Position numbers and translations under genes: made by a program. The notes below the pieces were generated by a model. It made no database searches and was not told where the DNA came from. It saw only the letters and a list, made by a program, of their open reading frames with translations. Of a stretch of DNA of 64,000 nucleotides, positions 1 to 8,706 are shown piece after piece (the first letter of the stretch is position 1; each line of letters starts with the position of its first letter). This DNA is from Methanohalophilus portucalensis (GTDB lineage Archaea; Halobacteriota; Methanosarcinia; Methanosarcinales; Methanosarcinaceae), in NCBI RefSeq assembly GCF_002761295.1, contig NZ_CP017881.1, positions 1 to 64,000 on the forward strand. Direction: 5' to 3'.

Positions 1-3
1 TAT

Positions 4-138
4 AAGTTGAGGACAGCGGCCATAGCGGCAGGGTAACTCCTGTACCCATCCCGAACACAGAAGATAAGCCTGCCAGCGTTGTATACTGTACTAAAGTGCG
101 AGAGCCTTTGGGAAATATGCATCGCTGCTGACTCAACT
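4..138 (+). rRNA. rrf: 5S ribosomal RNA
   Basis: The sequence carries the conserved archaeal 5S core: CCCATCCCGAACACAG in loop C, GATAAGCCTGCCAGCG after it, and GTGCGAGAGCC in the D/E region. The termini pair: AAGTTGAG at 4-11 is complementary to CTCAACTT at 132-139, and the pairing extends outward to about 2-141, so the mature ends are uncertain by a few bases. The gene is probably the distal end of an rRNA operon whose 16S and 23S genes lie outside the window. No tRNA follows it. Confidence 0.95.
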
Positions 139-141
139 TAT

Positions 142-728
142 TAATTCTTACTTATTCTCAATAATGTAATCTAAAATTAATTTCCTGCAAGTATTTACAT
201 GGTAGAGGAATCAATACCAGATCAAATCTATTATGATAGCCTGATGTTGAGTGAATACTAGGTAGACAGTAAAGATATATTCTACACAGACCTATCTTTC
301 TACTAAAGGGAAGTTTAGTGACAATATCATCAATTATTTTTGTTTATAATGCAGATAGTGGCATGTTGAATGAGATGAAAGATTAAACTCAAGACACTTG
401 TCAGAACAAAAATAAACGGCATTTTGGACTGATAATATGTCATTTAACGTTGAAACCATACAAAATTATATGGTTTTGACAAGGATTGGTAACTCGGTGT
501 TTGCAACATTTTCTGTCTTTTTATCGCTAATTATATCGTTGATATACATCTTCGTATCCAGATCGTTTCTCAAACATCCTTCAAGGGAAAATGCATCGGG
601 TCTCAGGCCAGGATTCTTGAAGTAATGCAGGTTTGGGATCTGTTGCTTATCTAGTAGGTTTTATTGTGTAACTTTCACCATTATCTATAATTGTGATAGG
701 ATATAATGTCTGGATGGGGTATAATAAT
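142..728. other. intergenic region after 5S rRNA, no confident gene
   Basis: This AT-rich stretch lies between the 5S gene and the flavoprotein gene. I see no tRNA, no clear hairpin terminator and no repeat. It contains one weak reading frame at 437-625, listed separately. T-rich sequence just after the 5S gene could serve as an archaeal terminator, but it is not distinctive. Confidence 0.5.
437..625 (+). CDS. possible small membrane protein, unrecognised
   Basis: A 62-codon frame starts with ATG and encodes one strongly hydrophobic segment at about residues 20-42, followed by a basic tail. No Shine-Dalgarno site is obvious just upstream, and I recognise no family. It stands alone between the 5S rRNA gene and a flavoprotein gene. 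It may be a genuine single-helix protein or a chance frame in AT-rich DNA. Confidence 0.25.
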   Translation: MSFNVETIQNYMVLTRIGNSVFATFSVFLSLIISLIYIFVSRSFLKHPSRENASGLRPGFLK

Positions 729-2156
729 ATGAAAGAATATGACTTGATTATCATAGGTACTGGCTCGGGTATGAATTATGTGGGGTCCATCCTCCAGCAA
801 AACCCGGAAATGAATATTGCTGTTGTGGATAAGGATGAACCAGGTGGCATATGTTTAACACGGGGATGCATTCCTTCAAAGATGCTTTTGTATCCGGCTG
901 AAATTGTACGTGAAATAAATTCAGCACAGAAATTTGGTATTTCTGCAAAAATTAATAAGATTGATTTCAAATTTATAATGGACCGAATGAGAAATGCCAT
1001 TCACTCCGACATTGCCCTGATACGTGAAGGGCTGGAATCTGATGATGTACTGGATTATTATCATGGTATTGCACGGTTTATTGCACCGTATACCCTGGAG
1101 GTGGGGGATGAAACTCTCAAAGCTCCAATGATTTTTCTCTGCACAGGCTCAAAGCCCTTCGTACCGCCAATTGAAGGTCTGGATAGCATTGCATATCTAA
1201 CAAGTGATGAAGTGCTGAATATGGAATCTCTCCCTGAAAGTCTTATAATTGTGGGAGCAGGTTATATAGCAGCTGAATACGGACACTTTTTTTCTGCCAT
1301 GGGTTGCAAAGTCACTGTTATTGGCAACGGCCCGAGGGTTCTGCAACAGGAAGAGCCCGAAATATCCATTCTTGCAAAAAGGAAGATGGAGCAATATTTA
1401 GACATCCATACTGGCTACAGGGTTGTAAGGGTAGGCGAGAATAATGGAATGAAAAAGGTTACTGCGATAAATAGTGAAGGCGATGAGATCATCATTGAAG
1501 CTGAACAAATCCTGTTGGCTGCAGGCAGAACCTCCAATTCCGACATTCTGCATCCTGATAAAGGGGATATTGGTACCGATGAAAAAAGCTGGATAAAGGT
1601 TAATGAAAATCTTGAAACAACCTGCAAGAATGTCTGGGCTTTCGGTGATTGTAATGGACAGCAGCTTTTCAAACATGTCGGTAACTATGAATCAACTGTT
1701 GTATTCCAGAATGCCATTCTCAGACAGGACATAATGGTGAATTATCATGCAGTTCCCCATGCTGTATTTTCCTGGCCCGAGATAGCAGGTGCGGGATTAA
1801 GTGAAACAGAAGCAATCGAATCTTTCGGTAAAGAAAGTATTTCGATTGGTTTTGAAGAATTCGAAAATACAGGCAAAGGCCTTGCAATGGATTTGCATGA
1901 TTATTTTGTGAAAGTAATTATTGAGGACAATTCTCAACAAATCCTTGGAATTCACATTATAGGGCCTCAGGCATCGGTACTTATACATCAGGTAATTCCC
2001 TTGATGTATGTCGATGGTCCCCAGACTCATCCGCTTGTACATTCAATGGATATACATCCTTCCCTGAGTGAAGTTGTAAAAAGAGCTTTTTATTCTCAAT
2101 ACTCCATAGGGGAGTATCATATGGTCCTTAAAGAAAAAGAGCTTGAAAAATCTTAA
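729..2156 (+). CDS. dihydrolipoamide dehydrogenase-like FAD disulfide reductase
   Basis: This is a class I pyridine nucleotide-disulfide oxidoreductase of about 475 residues, the usual family length. The N-terminal FAD-binding motif GTGSG is at residues 10-14. The redox-active pair is in GGICLTRGCIPSK (Cys42 and Cys47). A second Rossmann motif, GAGYIAAEYG, lies near residue 175 and binds NAD(P)H. The C-terminal dimerisation domain has the HPSLSE motif with the catalytic His. A GTG 36 bases upstream is in frame, but the ATG at 729 follows GGGGT at good spacing and begins right at the FAD fold. Methanogens lack a classical pyruvate dehydrogenase complex, so the physiological substrate is unknown; a mycothione- or thiol-reductase-like role is equally possible. 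The gene stands alone and ends in a shared hairpin with the convergent NAC gene. Confidence 0.85.
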   Translation: MKEYDLIIIGTGSGMNYVGSILQQNPEMNIAVVDKDEPGGICLTRGCIPSKMLLYPAEIVREINSAQKFGISAKINKIDFKFIMDRMRNAIHSDIALIREGLESDDVLDYYHGIARFIAPYTLEVGDETLKAPMIFLCTGSKPFVPPIEGLDSIAYLTSDEVLNMESLPESLIIVGAGYIAAEYGHFFSAMGCKVTVIGNGPRVLQQEEPEISILAKRKMEQYLDIHTGYRVVRVGENNGMKKVTAINSEGDEIIIEAEQILLAAGRTSNSDILHPDKGDIGTDEKSWIKVNENLETTCKNVWAFGDCNGQQLFKHVGNYESTVVFQNAILRQDIMVNYHAVPHAVFSWPEIAGAGLSETEAIESFGKESISIGFEEFENTGKGLAMDLHDYFVKVIIEDNSQQILGIHIIGPQASVLIHQVIPLMYVDGPQTHPLVHSMDIHPSLSEVVKRAFYSQYSIGEYHMVLKEKELEKS

Positions 2157-2165
2157 AATCGGAAG

Positions 2166-2192
2166 ACTGCCCTCCTTTTTCAGGAGGACAGT
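2166..2192. terminator. bidirectional hairpin between convergent genes
   Basis: An inverted repeat of ACTG-c-CCTCCT and AGGAGG-a-CAGT with a TTTTC loop sits between the flavoprotein gene and the NAC gene and overlaps the last NAC codons. The stem has 6 bp, one mismatch, then 4 bp. Its place between two converging stops suggests a transcription end or mRNA 3' stabiliser for both. Confidence 0.5.
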
Positions 2193-2530
2193 TGCATAAT
2201 CGCTTCGGCCAAGTCGCCGTTGGCATTTTTGAGGGCTTCTTTTGCTTTATCTTCAGACACACCTGTCTGTTCGGTGACAAGCCTGACATCATCCTCGGGG
2301 ATTTCAACTTCCCTTGCTACTTCCTCAGGAGTGCCAACGATCTGGTATGTGTCGACCCCCTGTGCATTCATTATGCTTACGTTTGCATCATTGAATACAA
2401 TATCTTTGTCAGGGGTACGGATGATTACTTGCTCCACATCGGAAATTTCATCTACACTAATTCCCATCTGTTTCATCATCTGTTTCATCTTTTTTGGGTT
2501 CATACCCTTGCCGCCCATTCCTGGAATCAT
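2180..2530 (-). CDS. nac: nascent polypeptide-associated complex protein (archaeal NAC)
   Basis: This 116-residue protein has the archaeal NAC layout: a Met/Gly/Lys-rich start (GMGGKGMNPKKMKQMMKQMG), a NAC beta-barrel domain at about residues 20-75, and a C-terminal UBA domain at about 78-116. Archaeal NAC is a homodimer that binds ribosomes and emerging chains. The ATG is preceded by AAGGAGA, a strong ribosome-binding site. The next gene upstream on the same strand encodes an A-type Fe-S carrier 53 bases away, so the two may be co-transcribed. The 3' end runs into the shared hairpin. Confidence 0.95.
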   Translation of the reverse strand: MIPGMGGKGMNPKKMKQMMKQMGISVDEISDVEQVIIRTPDKDIVFNDANVSIMNAQGVDTYQIVGTPEEVAREVEIPEDDVRLVTEQTGVSEDKAKEALKNANGDLAEAIMQLSS

Positions 2531-2583
2531 ATATCATGTCTCCTTTTAAGGATGATGTCATATTACTTGCAGTTATATATAAT

Positions 2584-2907
2584 TTAGTGGCAACTGCCGC
2601 CGCATGAACCGCATCCACTCATTTCACTTGGATTGTCGATGACAAATCCATTGCCTTGAGGGGTTTCTATGAAGTCTACTGTGGCTTCGGAAAGTTCTTC
2701 ATTGATGTCATTTGCCATCACGATCTTGATTTCCTTGTCGGTGACAGTAACATCATCTTCTTTGGTTTCATTGTCAAGTGCCATACCGTACTGTACACCA
2801 CTGCAACCCATCCCTGCGACAAAAATTCTCAATGCGTGGTCTGTTTTGTCTTCTGATTCCATAAGGGATCTAAGTTCTGTTGCTGCCTTTTCTGTTATTT
2901 CTACCAT
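2584..2907 (-). CDS. A-type iron-sulfur cluster carrier (HesB/IscA family)
   Basis: The 107-residue product has the HesB/IscA fold with Cys35 in GMGCSG and a C-terminal cysteine group at residues 99, 102 and 106 (CGSCGGSCH). Family members coordinate an Fe-S cluster with one Cys near position 35 and two near the end, normally CGC; here the spacing is expanded to CxxCxxxC. It likely receives or delivers Fe-S clusters in the cytosol, important for the many Fe-S enzymes of a methanogen. An AT-rich TATA-like block (AAATTTATATATATG on the minus strand, about 2950-2970) lies upstream, and the start follows AAGGAGAG. Confidence 0.9.
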   Translation of the reverse strand: MVEITEKAATELRSLMESEDKTDHALRIFVAGMGCSGVQYGMALDNETKEDDVTVTDKEIKIVMANDINEELSEATVDFIETPQGNGFVIDNPSEMSGCGSCGGSCH

Positions 2908-3002
2908 GTTTCTCTCCTTAAGGGTTCGCTATGGTTCCCTTTAGCAATGGATCATATATATAAATTTTTCCTATATATATTGTTCGCTCGGTTAGGAACT
3001 AT

Positions 3003-4064
3003 TCACATAATCTCCACATCATTATCGACCGGATTTAATAATACTTCCCCATTAGTAGCGTTTATTTCCACCGAATTTCTTTTACCCTTAGCTTCCCATA
3101 CGGGCAAATAAACCATCTCAATTTCCATTTCAATCTCCTTTTTGGAAGGGGAAATCCGTTTGTGTTCGGAAATTATAGCTTCGCCTATAGTGTTATCGAA
3201 TTTGACATCTCTGGTGTATTGGTCAATTATTCTTTCATAGATAGCTTTGGTGGCCTCTTCTTTTGTTACGATTGGGGCCTTGACTTCATAGTCACTGACT
3301 TCTACCTCTATCTGATTACTTATTCCAGGCAGATCTAATTCCTCAAAAATTTCATTCATTGAGTTAAAGTATCCCTCCCCATCACCTTCTATGTCTATTA
3401 TCTTGGATCGGAATTGCCTCTGTGCCTGAATCTCATAAGTATATTTCCACAAAGGTACAAACTTTAGTGCCGCATTCGTGACATCCCTTTGATGTGGTTT
3501 TGCAATTGATATCGCACGCTCACCGGTAATATTTACAGGGGCACTGTGCAGGTCGATAACCTTGTTTTCAACTGAAGGTATTGTCTCAACATCAGATTTC
3601 ACCTCAGGTTTGCTTTCAATTGCTCTATTTTCCACTTCCCTTTTGGTGCCAGCAAACACATTTGGTTTCTTTTTCTTGTCATCAGCGATGATATATTCTT
3701 CTGTGGCTTTTTCTACAGGGGCACTTTGTTCTCCCAGTTCAATACTTTCCCCCTCGATGTCTGCCAGCACAGCGTTGCCGATCTGGTATGCAAGCTCTTC
3801 CCTGTCCCACACAATAACCCCTTTTTTCTTTGCAAATTCAATTTGTTCCTCAGAGGCATTTCCTGTTGCTACTATAAGGCCGGCCCCATCGCGGATGTTG
3901 TATGCAAAATCTTCAATATATGATGTATTCAGGAGATTGCTGAATTTTATGTACATTTTTTTTTCATCTTTTTCTGCGATTAAGTCAGCGATACTGGAGT
4001 CCACTATCCTGTATCCAGATGATGTGAAAATGTCCTTCAATATTTGTGTAACGTTTTGTTTCAT
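3003..4064 (-). CDS. Mrr-like endonuclease-fold protein, probably catalytically degenerate
   Basis: The 353-residue protein begins with a domain that resembles the Mrr/type IV restriction endonuclease fold: residues 26-43 match the D...[E/Q]xK core (Asp27, Lys40), and residues 75-105 match the following helix-strand (EEQIEFAKKKGVIVWDREEL). At the position normally Glu or Gln there is Tyr38, so cleavage activity is doubtful. Residues about 110-165 form a charged linker, and about 170-353 form an unrecognised alpha/beta region. There are no signal peptide or membrane helices. The gene lies 26 bases downstream of a KaiC-like gene whose Walker A is also degenerate, so the pair probably forms one operon and perhaps one complex. 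Confidence 0.55.
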   Translation of the reverse strand: MKQNVTQILKDIFTSSGYRIVDSSIADLIAEKDEKKMYIKFSNLLNTSYIEDFAYNIRDGAGLIVATGNASEEQIEFAKKKGVIVWDREELAYQIGNAVLADIEGESIELGEQSAPVEKATEEYIIADDKKKKPNVFAGTKREVENRAIESKPEVKSDVETIPSVENKVIDLHSAPVNITGERAISIAKPHQRDVTNAALKFVPLWKYTYEIQAQRQFRSKIIDIEGDGEGYFNSMNEIFEELDLPGISNQIEVEVSDYEVKAPIVTKEEATKAIYERIIDQYTRDVKFDNTIGEAIISEHKRISPSKKEIEMEIEMVYLPVWEAKGKRNSVEINATNGEVLLNPVDNDVEIM

Positions 4065-4090
4065 TTTTCCACCAATTTAAATTATCAATT

Positions 4091-4855
4091 TTAAAGTACC
4101 CTGGTAGTAGTTTCAAGTTCAATTCCCTTCTCGGTTACATTGTAGGGAATCGTCCGGTTTAAGGGGATCATACCTCTCATCTTGCGAATCAATATGGACC
4201 TTTCGATCTCGCTTCCCCTTTCCCGCATTCTGAATTCAATGACACCGTCACAGACATTTTTCAGATTATTTTCAACTATATTGTCATGCATGCCAGCGGT
4301 CATTGTTATTAGATGGACGGCACCTGTAGCTTTTCCTACAGATGATATAATCTCAATTGTATCTACTACATTATTAAGCTCATAAGCTCGCAGGAAATAA
4401 GATATGGAATCTATAATTCCCCTGTATTTTTCTTTTCTCTCTTGTGTAGCAGTTGCTTTGAGAAGATTCATAGGATCGGTATTTTGTTTTATGAAATCTT
4501 TCGCAGAAAGGGATTCTGAATATGATTTTGGGAGAACATTATAAAAGCGAAGGCTGTAGGCGTCTACGAAATTCATAGTTCCGCTTTCAATGTAATTTTC
4601 TATGTTCCATCCAAAATTTTTCATTTCAGAGGTTATTTCGGAGACCGGTTGTTCTGATGTCAGGTAATAAACGTTTTCCTCATCAGTTAGCCCCCCATAA
4701 GCAAACTGCTGGGCAAATATTTCAGAGCTGGCTCCGGGTTCTGCAAGTAAAAGAATCGTACTTCCCCGGGGCACTCCTCCCCCCAGTTGCACATCAAGTC
4801 CCAGTATTCCTGTGCGTACTTTTTGTGCCATGTTTTCATCGAAAGCGTAATCCAT
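4091..4855 (-). CDS. KaiC/RecA-like protein with degenerate Walker A (HTR-like)
   Basis: The 254-residue protein has the KaiC-type start [18 protein letters not shown] and then a P-loop position reading AEPGASSE (residues 38-45). The invariant Gly-Lys-Thr/Ser is missing, so ATP binding by the usual mode is unlikely. A Walker B-like strand (YRGIIDSIS) and the KaiC-family C-terminal beta region with KMRG are kept. Proteins of this kind are called HTR-like or KaiC-domain signal proteins in archaea. It is the first gene of a two-gene unit with the Mrr-like protein and is divergent from hisI, sharing a 99-base promoter region. Confidence 0.7.
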   Translation of the reverse strand: MDYAFDENMAQKVRTGILGLDVQLGGGVPRGSTILLLAEPGASSEIFAQQFAYGGLTDEENVYYLTSEQPVSEITSEMKNFGWNIENYIESGTMNFVDAYSLRFYNVLPKSYSESLSAKDFIKQNTDPMNLLKATATQERKEKYRGIIDSISYFLRAYELNNVVDTIEIISSVGKATGAVHLITMTAGMHDNIVENNLKNVCDGVIEFRMRERGSEIERSILIRKMRGMIPLNRTIPYNVTEKGIELETTTRVL

Positions 4856-4954
4856 GTAATCACCGCAATATCAATTATAGATTTAAATATCCAATCTTTT
4901 TATATATTCATTCCTCTTAGTTTTTATAGTTATAGTTTTATTTACGGTGATTCG

Positions 4955-5317
4955 ATGATAGCTATAGATGACCTGAAATTCAAAGATAACCTTATTCCGG
5001 CAATTGTGCAGGACCATCAGACCGGGGAGGTATTGATGTTTGCATACATGAATCGTGAATCTCTCGAAAAAACCCTTGATAGCGACATTGCACACTACTG
5101 GAGCCGCAGTCGTGGGAAGTTGTGGAAAAAAGGGGAGAGTTCGGGCCACATTCAACATGTAAGGGACATCCTCGTGGATTGTGATATGGATACCTTGCTC
5201 CTTAAAGTAAGACAGGACGGGGCTGCATGCCATGTGGGTTATAGGTCTTGTTTTTACAGGAATATTAAGGGAGATATAGTTGGTAAAAAGGTCTTTGATC
5301 CCGAAGATATTTACTAA
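4955..5317 (+). CDS. hisI: phosphoribosyl-AMP cyclohydrolase
   Basis: This enzyme opens the adenine ring of PRAMP in the third step of histidine synthesis. The 120-residue product matches the stand-alone archaeal form. Signature elements are FAYMNRES near residue 27, [15 protein letters not shown] at about 48-62, DCDMDTLL for the metal site, and the zinc-binding Cys/His set ending in [11 protein letters not shown]. The frame is open upstream, but the ATG at 4955 has GGTGA 4 bases before it and aligns with family starts. Other his genes in the window are far away (hisH at 8.7 kb, hisF at 45.1 kb). The divergent neighbour is the KaiC-like gene. Confidence 0.95.
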   Translation: MIAIDDLKFKDNLIPAIVQDHQTGEVLMFAYMNRESLEKTLDSDIAHYWSRSRGKLWKKGESSGHIQHVRDILVDCDMDTLLLKVRQDGAACHVGYRSCFYRNIKGDIVGKKVFDPEDIY

Positions 5318-5334
5318 TCCTTACACCTGATGCA

Positions 5335-5350
5335 ATTAAATTAAATATCT
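5335..5350 (+). promoter_or_regulatory. TATA-like box, probable leaderless start
   Basis: AAATTAAATATCTT lies centred about 28 bases before the ATG at 5370, the distance expected from an archaeal TATA box to its transcription start. The 20 bases before that ATG contain no purine-rich ribosome site, which fits a leaderless mRNA. Confidence 0.35.
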
Positions 5351-5369
5351 TCGTATCATAGCAATAATT

Positions 5370-7196
5370 ATGGATAATCCTAAAGCTCTGAAGATCGTAC
5401 CCGATACAAGCGTAGTTATAGATGGCCGCATTTCCCAAAAGGTGAAGGAGGGAGAGTACAGGGGATCAAAGATCCTGATTCCCGAAGCTGTAGTTGCCGA
5501 ACTGGAAGCCCAGGCAAACAGGGGGCTTGAAATCGGGCAAAAGGGGTTGGAAGAGCTTAATCAGCTTAATCAGTTTGAACAGGAAGGTCTTATAGAGCTT
5601 GATTTTGTGGGGGAGCGCCCCAACCTTGAGCAGGTGCAACTTGCAAAAGGAGGGGAAATAGATGCCCTTATACGATCAACTGCAGAGGATTTTGATGCGC
5701 TTTTTGTTACGGGGGACAGGCTCCAGGCGGATTTTGGTCGTGCTAGGGGGCTGGAGGTGGAATATATTCATCCACCATCGGCTGAGTTTATTCCTCTGCA
5801 CATAGAGAATTTCTTCACTGATGACACGATGTCGGTACACCTGAAAAACAAAGTATCCCCGATGGCCAAAAGAGGCAGTATTGGGGACGTGAGATTTGAA
5901 AAAATCCGTGATGAACCCTGCAGTTATGGTGAACTGCATCAAATGTCCAGAGAACTTCTGGAGAGGGCCCGGGCTGACAATGAATCTTTCACTGAAATGT
6001 CTACTGGAGGAGCTTCCGTTCTGCAGATCCGTAATATGAGGATTGCTATTTCCCAGACACCTTTCTCGGATGATATTGAAATTACAGCTGTGCGTCCGGT
6101 AGCCTCTGTGAAATTCGATGAATACAGGCTCAGTGAGCAGCTTAAGGAACGTGTGGATATGCAGAGAGGCGTTCTGATCTCAGGACCTCCGGGTGCGGGG
6201 AAATCAACTTTTGCAGCCGGGCTTGCTATATATTTGCATGAAAGTGGTTATGTTGTAAAGACTATGGAATCCCCGCGGGATCTTCAGGTTCCCCGTGAGA
6301 TCACCCAGTATGCTCCTCTGGATGATGATATGGCCAATACGGCAGATGTACTCTTGCTTGTGAGGCCAGATTATACGATTTATGATGAGGTAAGAAAAAG
6401 TAGGGATTTCGGTATTTTTGCTGACATGAGGCTTGCGGGGGTTGGCATGGTCGGTGTAGTACATGCCAACAGGGCAGTAGATGCCGTGCAGCGTCTGATA
6501 GGAAGGGTTGAGCTGGGCGTGATTCCGCAGGTAGTGGATACAGTTGTATTTATCGAAAAAGGAGAAGTTGCAAAGGTCCAGATACTGGATTTCACTGTAA
6601 AGGTTCCTTCTGGTATGACCGAAGCTGATCTTGCAAGACCGGTAATCACAGTGTCGGATTTTGAAACAGGCAAAGTCGAGTATGAGATTTACACCTATGG
6701 TGAGCAGGTAGTTGTGATGCCTGTTGCCCTGGAATTCAAGAAACCTGCCTGGAACCTGGCTGAAGGTGAAATACGTGAGGTTGTGGAAAATTATGCCAGT
6801 GGTCCGGTAGAAGTGGAAATGGTAAATGATAGTAAGGCTGTTGTAAAGGTCTTTGAACATGATGTCCCAAAGGTAATAGGAAAGGGAGGTTCTGTGATTG
6901 ACCGCATTGAAAAAATGCTGGGGGTACATATCGATGTACGCCAGTTTGATGGTCAGTCCAAAAAAGAATCCCCTATGGAAGTCAGGCCGGTAATCGAGCA
7001 TACGAAGAAACACGTTGTCCTTTCAGCACCGGAACTGGCTAAGACCGATGTGGAGGTTTTTGTAGGTGAGCAATATCTTTTCACTGCAACTGTAAGCAGA
7101 CATGGAGATATCAAGGTACGTAAAGGTTCTCCAATTGCCGATGAGATTGTTGATGGAATCGATGAGGGTTACCCTGTATTAATAAAAATACTGTAA
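5370..7196 (+). CDS. PIN domain-ATPase-KH domain protein
   Basis: This 608-residue protein is an archaeal fusion of three parts. A PIN nuclease-like domain occupies residues 1-150, with acidic residues at Asp12 ([10 protein letters not shown]), Glu44 region, and DALFVTGD. A PilT/VirB11-type ATPase spans about 200-460, with Walker [10 protein letters not shown] near residue 272 and a Walker B/His-box region reading [24 protein letters not shown]-binding motif, [20 protein letters not shown], lies near residue 500. The architecture is widespread in Euryarchaeota; an RNA- or DNA-remodelling role is likely but unproven. The gene stands alone, ends before a strong hairpin, and probably has a leaderless start. 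Confidence 0.85.
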   Translation: MDNPKALKIVPDTSVVIDGRISQKVKEGEYRGSKILIPEAVVAELEAQANRGLEIGQKGLEELNQLNQFEQEGLIELDFVGERPNLEQVQLAKGGEIDALIRSTAEDFDALFVTGDRLQADFGRARGLEVEYIHPPSAEFIPLHIENFFTDDTMSVHLKNKVSPMAKRGSIGDVRFEKIRDEPCSYGELHQMSRELLERARADNESFTEMSTGGASVLQIRNMRIAISQTPFSDDIEITAVRPVASVKFDEYRLSEQLKERVDMQRGVLISGPPGAGKSTFAAGLAIYLHESGYVVKTMESPRDLQVPREITQYAPLDDDMANTADVLLLVRPDYTIYDEVRKSRDFGIFADMRLAGVGMVGVVHANRAVDAVQRLIGRVELGVIPQVVDTVVFIEKGEVAKVQILDFTVKVPSGMTEADLARPVITVSDFETGKVEYEIYTYGEQVVVMPVALEFKKPAWNLAEGEIREVVENYASGPVEVEMVNDSKAVVKVFEHDVPKVIGKGGSVIDRIEKMLGVHIDVRQFDGQSKKESPMEVRPVIEHTKKHVVLSAPELAKTDVEVFVGEQYLFTATVSRHGDIKVRKGSPIADEIVDGIDEGYPVLIKIL

Positions 7197-7229
7197 ATTC
7201 AATTGTTATATTTCTGAATATACGGTGTT

Positions 7230-7258
7230 TAACCCTTCGGGGTTACATGTCCCTTTTT
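7230..7258 (+). terminator. UUCG-capped hairpin with T-run
   Basis: TAACCC and GGGTTA form a 6-bp stem around a TTCG tetraloop at 7230-7245, and five T residues follow at about 7253. It lies 34 bases after the PIN-ATPase stop and before the UDP-sugar dehydrogenase promoter. Confidence 0.5.
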
Positions 7259-7367
7259 GATATGACAAATCCTTTTATTCTGATGTTTCCTTCGTGTCTT
7301 TTTAACCCGGCAAACCATCATCCTAATATATAATTATCAACAATTTACACAGCCGGGAGTTATTGTT

Positions 7368-8660
7368 ATGAAAGTTTCTATTATAGGTTCAGGTTATGTG
7401 GGTTCGGTTACAGCAGCCTGTTTTGCCGAACTGGGTCACGAAGTCATCTGTATAGACATTGATGAAGAAAGGGTAAGGCAACTCAATGATGGTTATCCCC
7501 CTGTCTGGGAAGAGGGTCTGGAAGACCTTATGAACAAACATGTGGGCAAACGCCTGATCGCCACTTCTGATTATGATTATGCTGTACAGAACTCGGATAT
7601 ATCTTTTATTTGTGTGGGCACACCTTCCTCAGAGAACGGTGAGATTGACCTTTCGATAGTCGCCGCTGCAAGTAAGAGTCTTGGGGAATCAATTGCTTCC
7701 AAAAATGCTTATCATACCGTAGTGGTGAAAAGTACGGTTGTACCCGGTACAACAGAAGGGGTAGTTCGTTCCATTCTGGAGGACTATTCCGGACATAAGG
7801 CTGGAGATACTCTCGGGCTTGCCATGAATCCCGAATTCCTGCGTGAAGGCCGTGCTGTTCATGATTTCCTGAATCCCGATAAAATAGTGGTAGGCTCCCT
7901 TGACAGACGTTCCGATTCCCTGGTATCCGGTCTTTACAGGGATATTGATTGTGAGGTTACCAGCGTAAATATACGTACAGCAGAAATGATCAAGTATGTG
8001 AATAATGCTTTTCTGGCCACAAAGATATCTTTTGCCAATGAGGTGGGCAACATCTGCAAACGCCTGGGTATTGACACCTATCAGGTAATGGATGCTGTAG
8101 GCAGGGATTTCCGTATAAATCCGGCTTTCCTGAACAGTGGGGCGGGTTTTGGTGGCTCATGTTTCCCCAAGGATGTCCGTGCCCTGATTGGAAGTGCGAA
8201 AGATCTGGATTATTATCCTTCCCTGCTGGAATCAGTAATCGAAGTAAATGAACTCCAACCTCTCCAGATGGTTGAGATTCTCGAGGATAAACTACCGGAG
8301 ATCAAAAATAAAAGGATTGCAGTGCTGGGTCTGGCTTTCAAGAATGACACCGATGATATACGTGAGTCCCGCTCGATTCCCGTTATCAGGAAATTGCTGG
8401 AAAAAGGAGCGGATATCCATGCCTATGATCCCCTTGCCTCTGATAATATGAACAAGATCTTCCCCGAAATCACCTATGCATCCAGTGCACAGGAAGCTCT
8501 TGAGGGGGCACAGGCCTGCCTGCTGATGACTGAATGGGATGAGTTCAGAAAACTTAACACTGAATTTGATTCGATGGATAGGAAACTCCTGATCGATGGG
8601 CGCTATCTTCTCAATCCTGAAGAACTGGACGATGTGGAGTATGAGGGGTTATGCTGGTGA
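7368..8660 (+). CDS. UDP-glucose/GDP-mannose 6-dehydrogenase family
   Basis: This NAD-dependent enzyme oxidises a nucleotide sugar twice to a uronic acid used for glycans or surface polymers. The 430-residue product has the N-terminal Rossmann motif GSGYVGSV at 7-14, a central dimerisation domain, the catalytic Cys in GFGGSCFPKD near residue 264, and a C-terminal UDP-binding domain containing GLAFKNDTDDIRESRS. Spacing and length match UDP-glucose 6-dehydrogenase; UDP-GlcNAc or UDP-ManNAc specificity cannot be excluded. A TATA-like CCTAATATATAAT lies at 7322-7334, 34-46 bases before the ATG, and CGGGAG supplies the ribosome site. No other sugar genes adjoin it. Confidence 0.9.
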   Translation: MKVSIIGSGYVGSVTAACFAELGHEVICIDIDEERVRQLNDGYPPVWEEGLEDLMNKHVGKRLIATSDYDYAVQNSDISFICVGTPSSENGEIDLSIVAAASKSLGESIASKNAYHTVVVKSTVVPGTTEGVVRSILEDYSGHKAGDTLGLAMNPEFLREGRAVHDFLNPDKIVVGSLDRRSDSLVSGLYRDIDCEVTSVNIRTAEMIKYVNNAFLATKISFANEVGNICKRLGIDTYQVMDAVGRDFRINPAFLNSGAGFGGSCFPKDVRALIGSAKDLDYYPSLLESVIEVNELQPLQMVEILEDKLPEIKNKRIAVLGLAFKNDTDDIRESRSIPVIRKLLEKGADIHAYDPLASDNMNKIFPEITYASSAQEALEGAQACLLMTEWDEFRKLNTEFDSMDRKLLIDGRYLLNPEELDDVEYEGLCW

Positions 8661-8669
8661 GCATTGTTC

Positions 8670-8697
8670 GATACATTGATGTATCAAAACCCTTTTT
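8670..8697 (+). terminator. inverted repeat plus T-run after the dehydrogenase gene
   Basis: GATACAT-TG-ATGTATC is a perfect 7-bp inverted repeat at 8670-8685, followed by AAAACCC and six T residues. It lies between the sugar dehydrogenase stop and the hisH start at 8707. It may terminate the upstream message, or, being a compact palindrome just before hisH, act as an operator. Confidence 0.4.
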
Positions 8698-8706
8698 TAA
8701 TCTGAC

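Noticed and set aside
6204-7013. 269-codon minus-strand frame
   Set aside because: It is antisense to the ATPase and KH part of the PIN-ATPase protein and shows shadow-type composition.
7201-7367. riboswitch upstream of the UDP-sugar dehydrogenase
   Set aside because: The only structure is a short UUCG hairpin with a T-run, better explained as a terminator of the upstream gene.
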